Source of the DNA: Gammaproteobacteria bacterium
GTDB lineage: Bacteria; Pseudomonadota; Gammaproteobacteria; SZUA-229
Assembly (NCBI GenBank): GCA_030641945.1
Contig: DAOWLL010000060.1
Coordinates: 1-7,959 of the forward strand
Direction: 5' to 3'
DNA length: 7,959 nt
The notes beneath the pieces were generated by a model, which saw only the letters and a program-made list of their open reading frames with translations, was not told the origin of the DNA and did not search any database. Both the position numbers and the translations under genes were made by a program. This document shows, one piece after another, positions 5,950 through 7,959 of this stretch; position 1 is the first letter of the stretch, and each line of letters opens with the position of its first letter.

Positions 5950-6333
5950 TTAGAACTTATCAGGGTTATCATTTATATCTTGATATGCACCATCCGAGAA
6001 TCTCGGTGTGCATATCGCCAGAAAAATCAAATCATCTGGACCGGTGTTGGTGATGCGCTGGCGGCACATCGGTGGTATCAGCACTACGTCGCCGACAGCA
6101 ACATCAGCCGGGGGCAGAGCTCCGATCTCAACGCGGCCCCGGCCTTGAAGAATAATATAGCGTTCAGCAATTCCATCGAGCCGGTGCCAGCGGGTTGTTT
6201 TACCGGCCTCGAGGCGTGCCCGTGCGATTGATGTGTCAGTATCATCCGATGAGTTTGATACTTCTGTGATGAAGCAACCTTCAGATGTATAGAATTCATC
6301 AGCGAGGTCAAGCCTGCGTATACCCTGTTTCAT
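5950..6333 (-). CDS. Single-domain cupin protein
   Basis: A cytoplasmic protein of 127 residues with one cupin beta-barrel. The first cupin motif is visible as WHRLDGIAERYIILQGRGRV (49-68) and the second as GDVVLIPPMCRQRITNTG (81-98). The metal ligands are partly lost: H50 and E57 fit the pattern, but the second histidine of HxH is L52, and the motif 2 histidine is replaced (QR at 92-93). The C-terminus LIFLAICTPRF resembles other small stand-alone cupins. The enzyme or binding role is unknown, and loss of ligands argues for a binding protein or an altered metal site. AAGG lies a few bases upstream of the ATG. It lies 30 bases after the PqiA-domain gene and 15 bases before bcp, so it should be co-transcribed with them. 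Confidence 0.85.
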   Translation of the reverse strand: MKQGIRRLDLADEFYTSEGCFITEVSNSSDDTDTSIARARLEAGKTTRWHRLDGIAERYIILQGRGRVEIGALPPADVAVGDVVLIPPMCRQRITNTGPDDLIFLAICTPRFSDGAYQDINDNPDKF

Positions 6334-6363
6334 TATGGCCTTGTTAGCGTCATTATGCAGATA

Positions 6364-6876
6364 TCACTCCTGTTCTATCTTGCCCGCCAGGTAAATAACA
6401 CGGGCGGTAATTACCATGGTGAGCAATACTGCTGCACCGAATGCATACAAACCATAGTGCGTTTCGACGCTGGCAACAGCACCCAGTTTCACCGCCACTA
6501 CCAGCAAGGCTACCACGAACACATCCAGCATCGACCACTTGCCATATTGATGCATTAGACGCAGATAACGATGCAGCGTTTCACTGCTGCTGGTACGTGA
6601 ACCCAGCAGCCTGAACAAAACTCCCAGCTTGATGATCGGCAACACCACGCTGAACAGCGAGATAATAACAAACAGGAAGATCCTTCCCTCTTCAAGCAGT
6701 TGCAGTAGCCCGGAAAAAATGGAAAACGTATTTTCAATGATGAAGAACTTCTCAAGTGTGAGAATCGGCGCGCTCAGACCGACAGCAAACGTGATCGCCG
6801 TTATTACCAGCAATCCCAGTAAAACTTTTGATTCAATTGGGAAATAACCGGCAATGCCGTAATTGCTATCCGTCAT
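6364..6876 (-). CDS. PqiA-domain inner-membrane protein
   Basis: A membrane protein of 170 residues with four predicted helices (about 17-36, 66-91, 115-133 and 139-161). The stretch LPIIKLG (79-85) and above all GKWSMLDVFVVALLV (112-126) are the signature of the paraquat-inducible protein A domain. E. coli PqiA has two such domains and cysteine pairs; this protein has a single domain and no cysteines, as many short relatives do. PqiA works in the envelope with an MCE protein (PqiB) in lipid transport, but no MCE-domain gene is present here, so the partner is unknown. It lies 19 bases after the DUF2238 gene and 30 bases before the cupin gene. Confidence 0.88.
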   Translation of the reverse strand: MTDSNYGIAGYFPIESKVLLGLLVITAITFAVGLSAPILTLEKFFIIENTFSIFSGLLQLLEEGRIFLFVIISLFSVVLPIIKLGVLFRLLGSRTSSSETLHRYLRLMHQYGKWSMLDVFVVALLVVAVKLGAVASVETHYGLYAFGAAVLLTMVITARVIYLAGKIEQE

Positions 6877-6895
6877 TGTGTTGAGACAACCGATG

Positions 6896-7495
6896 CTACA
6901 GGTATTCCTTCAGCTGCCTGTCATGCAGCCTCGACAGCAACACCAGGGCTGCAAGCGCACCCATCAGTGCATAGCCCATGTCAGACTGAGTGTCCCATTC
7001 ATAGCCTTGCGTACCCAGGAATGCCTCGGCAGCCTGCTCGCTGGCCAGCGCCACCCACCATTCAAGCAGTTCATAAAATGCACTCAGCGCCATACAAAAG
7101 CAAATAATGAAAAAGTTACGCCAATGCCGGCCGCGAATAATGTCTAACCTGATAATCAACTCCCTTGCTATCATGGCTGGAACGAAGCCCTGCATGATGT
7201 GGCCGATCTTGTCGTAATTATTCCGCTCAGAACCGATCAATGACTTAATATCATTGAATAGCGGAACCTCAGCATATGTGTAATGCCCTCCCACCAGCAG
7301 CACGGCACAATGAAGCAGAATCAGCACATATAACAATGACGTCAGTCTGAATGAATAATACGTGGCGGCCAGCACAACCACACCTATCATTACCGGGAAC
7401 ACCTCCAGGTACCAGGTAGGCCTGTCTCTTGGCTCAATTGCAGACCATATAAAAACGCCTGCTAATATCGCTATCCAGATTAGTTGTTTATACAC
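6896..7495 (-). CDS. DUF2238 / YjdF-like membrane protein
   Basis: An integral membrane protein of 199 residues with about five to six hydrophobic segments. It shows the conserved stretches of the DUF2238 (YjdF) family: GGHYTYAEVPL (69-79), NNYDKIGHIMQGF (91-103 region), SAFYELLEWW (138-147) and GYEWDTQSDMGYALMGA (164-180). The histidines and acidic residues in these motifs, inside or next to membrane segments, suggest a conserved active or metal site, but no function is established. The start is GTG at 7495, since an in-frame TAG lies five codons upstream; no clear ribosome binding site is present. It is followed after 19 bases by the PqiA-domain gene. Confidence 0.88.
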   Translation of the reverse strand: MYKQLIWIAILAGVFIWSAIEPRDRPTWYLEVFPVMIGVVVLAATYYSFRLTSLLYVLILLHCAVLLVGGHYTYAEVPLFNDIKSLIGSERNNYDKIGHIMQGFVPAMIARELIIRLDIIRGRHWRNFFIICFCMALSAFYELLEWWVALASEQAAEAFLGTQGYEWDTQSDMGYALMGALAALVLLSRLHDRQLKEYL

Positions 7496-7552
7496 CGAAA
7501 ATGAGTCTATCTATGGCGGGTCTTATGGCGTCGATCCTGAGCGCATACCCTG

Positions 7553-7798
7553 CTATGAGCATTTTTTATGATGGGCGAATACCCATCCTACTATCATCGA
7601 AATAACAAGTGCCATCACAACAGTGATGAAGATATTTCGCATAAATATCGCATCAAAATCTGCAGCCAGATCGCCTATGAGCATCCATGTAATCAATGTT
7701 GCAAGAATAACACTCACTGCATTGGCAACAACGCTTTTTTCAATCATAAAATGACTGAAGAACGATGTAATCGTAGAAATAATTATTACCAGTTCCAT
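7553..7798 (-). CDS. Small hydrophobic membrane protein, unrecognised
   Basis: The predicted protein has 81 residues from ATG 7798. An in-frame TTG at 7861 would give 102 residues with a non-hydrophobic lead (TSIEEVILSS). Three hydrophobic segments fill nearly the whole length (about 2-18, 24-44, 53-74), and the tail is short and basic (HHKKC). Codon use and the even spacing of helices look like a real membrane protein. Neither start has a convincing ribosome binding site. It precedes the DUF2238 gene by 57 bases on the same strand and may be the first gene of the operon. I do not recognise a family. Confidence 0.6.
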   Translation of the reverse strand: MELVIIISTITSFFSHFMIEKSVVANAVSVILATLITWMLIGDLAADFDAIFMRNIFITVVMALVISMIVGWVFAHHKKCS

Positions 7799-7861
7799 AA
7801 CAGACGATAATATAACCTCTTCGATTGATGTTGCAAGATACAGTCCTTGCGTACACTTCAA

Positions 7862-7959
7862 CTCAAGCCAACAAGTAAGGCCTTATTTGAATAACACCCT
7901 ATCACGGCCGTGTCACTTTGTAGAGCTCAAATATACCTGCACTTGCGCTCAACCGGTGC
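7862..7959. other. Right-edge intergenic DNA with a 10-bp palindrome
   Basis: No gene is supported in the last 98 bases. CACGGCCGTG at 7903-7912 is a perfect palindrome about 100 bases upstream of the small membrane protein ATG. It could be an operator for the minus-strand operon or chance. No convincing -35/-10 pair was found. Confidence 0.3.

Noticed and set aside
6084..6311. Second minus-strand frame of 75 codons inside the cupin gene
   Set aside because: Out-of-frame overlap with a well-supported cupin; composition is not protein-like.
4119..7842. Identical 12-mer TTGCAAGATACA at 4119-4130 and 7831-7842
   Set aside because: Flanks do not match, one copy lies in an intergenic stretch and the other just upstream of a small gene. 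Two copies of a 12-mer alone do not support a repeat family or attachment sites.

Overview
The window looks like chromosomal DNA of a gammaproteobacterium with moderate GC content. The supporting evidence is a perfect FNR/Anr-type box, a ClcA-like antiporter, an Oma1/LoiP-type M48 lipoprotein protease next to a bcp-type peroxiredoxin, a PqiA-domain protein, and REP-type palindromes of the GTAGGAGCGGC...GCCGCGA kind. The genus cannot be fixed by reading alone. There is no prophage, CRISPR array, rRNA or tRNA that I can support.

Layout. Positions 1-881 hold a decayed coding remnant (about 50-457), a minus-strand intrinsic terminator (462-483) and an AT-rich leader. Positions 882-1760 (+) encode an exported di-haem protein with a Tll0287-like (DUF3365) domain. 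Positions 1761-2223 have no convincing gene, but include a strong hairpin, a stretch open on both strands, and one copy of a dispersed CTCTGTG repeat. Positions 2272-3648 (-) encode a CLC H+/Cl- exchanger with a clear terminator after it. Positions 3649-3861 are a divergent intergenic region with the FNR box. Positions 3862-4104 (+) encode a small RRM-fold protein.

From 7798 down to 4314 the minus strand carries a tightly packed likely operon: small membrane protein, DUF2238/YjdF-like membrane protein, PqiA-domain membrane protein, cupin, peroxiredoxin bcp (broken), and M48 lipoprotein protease. Gaps are mostly 15-60 bp, and the old bcp stop overlaps the protease start region (TGATG). The theme looks like envelope and oxidative-stress maintenance, which is inference from the families.

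The most notable observation is the bcp locus. Its N-terminal codons (5934 to about 5848) and C-terminal half (about 5395 to 5147) remain recognisable. The centre with the catalytic cysteine is replaced by a nested repeat composite. That composite has a 26-bp perfect inverted repeat of the CCACAGAG family flanking a REP doublet, plus another repeat copy. The C-terminal half also carries an in-frame stop codon. The FNR box shared by clcA and the RRM gene, and the cysteine-rich N-terminal extension of the Tll0287-like protein, are the next most interesting points. I see no clearly new multi-gene system.
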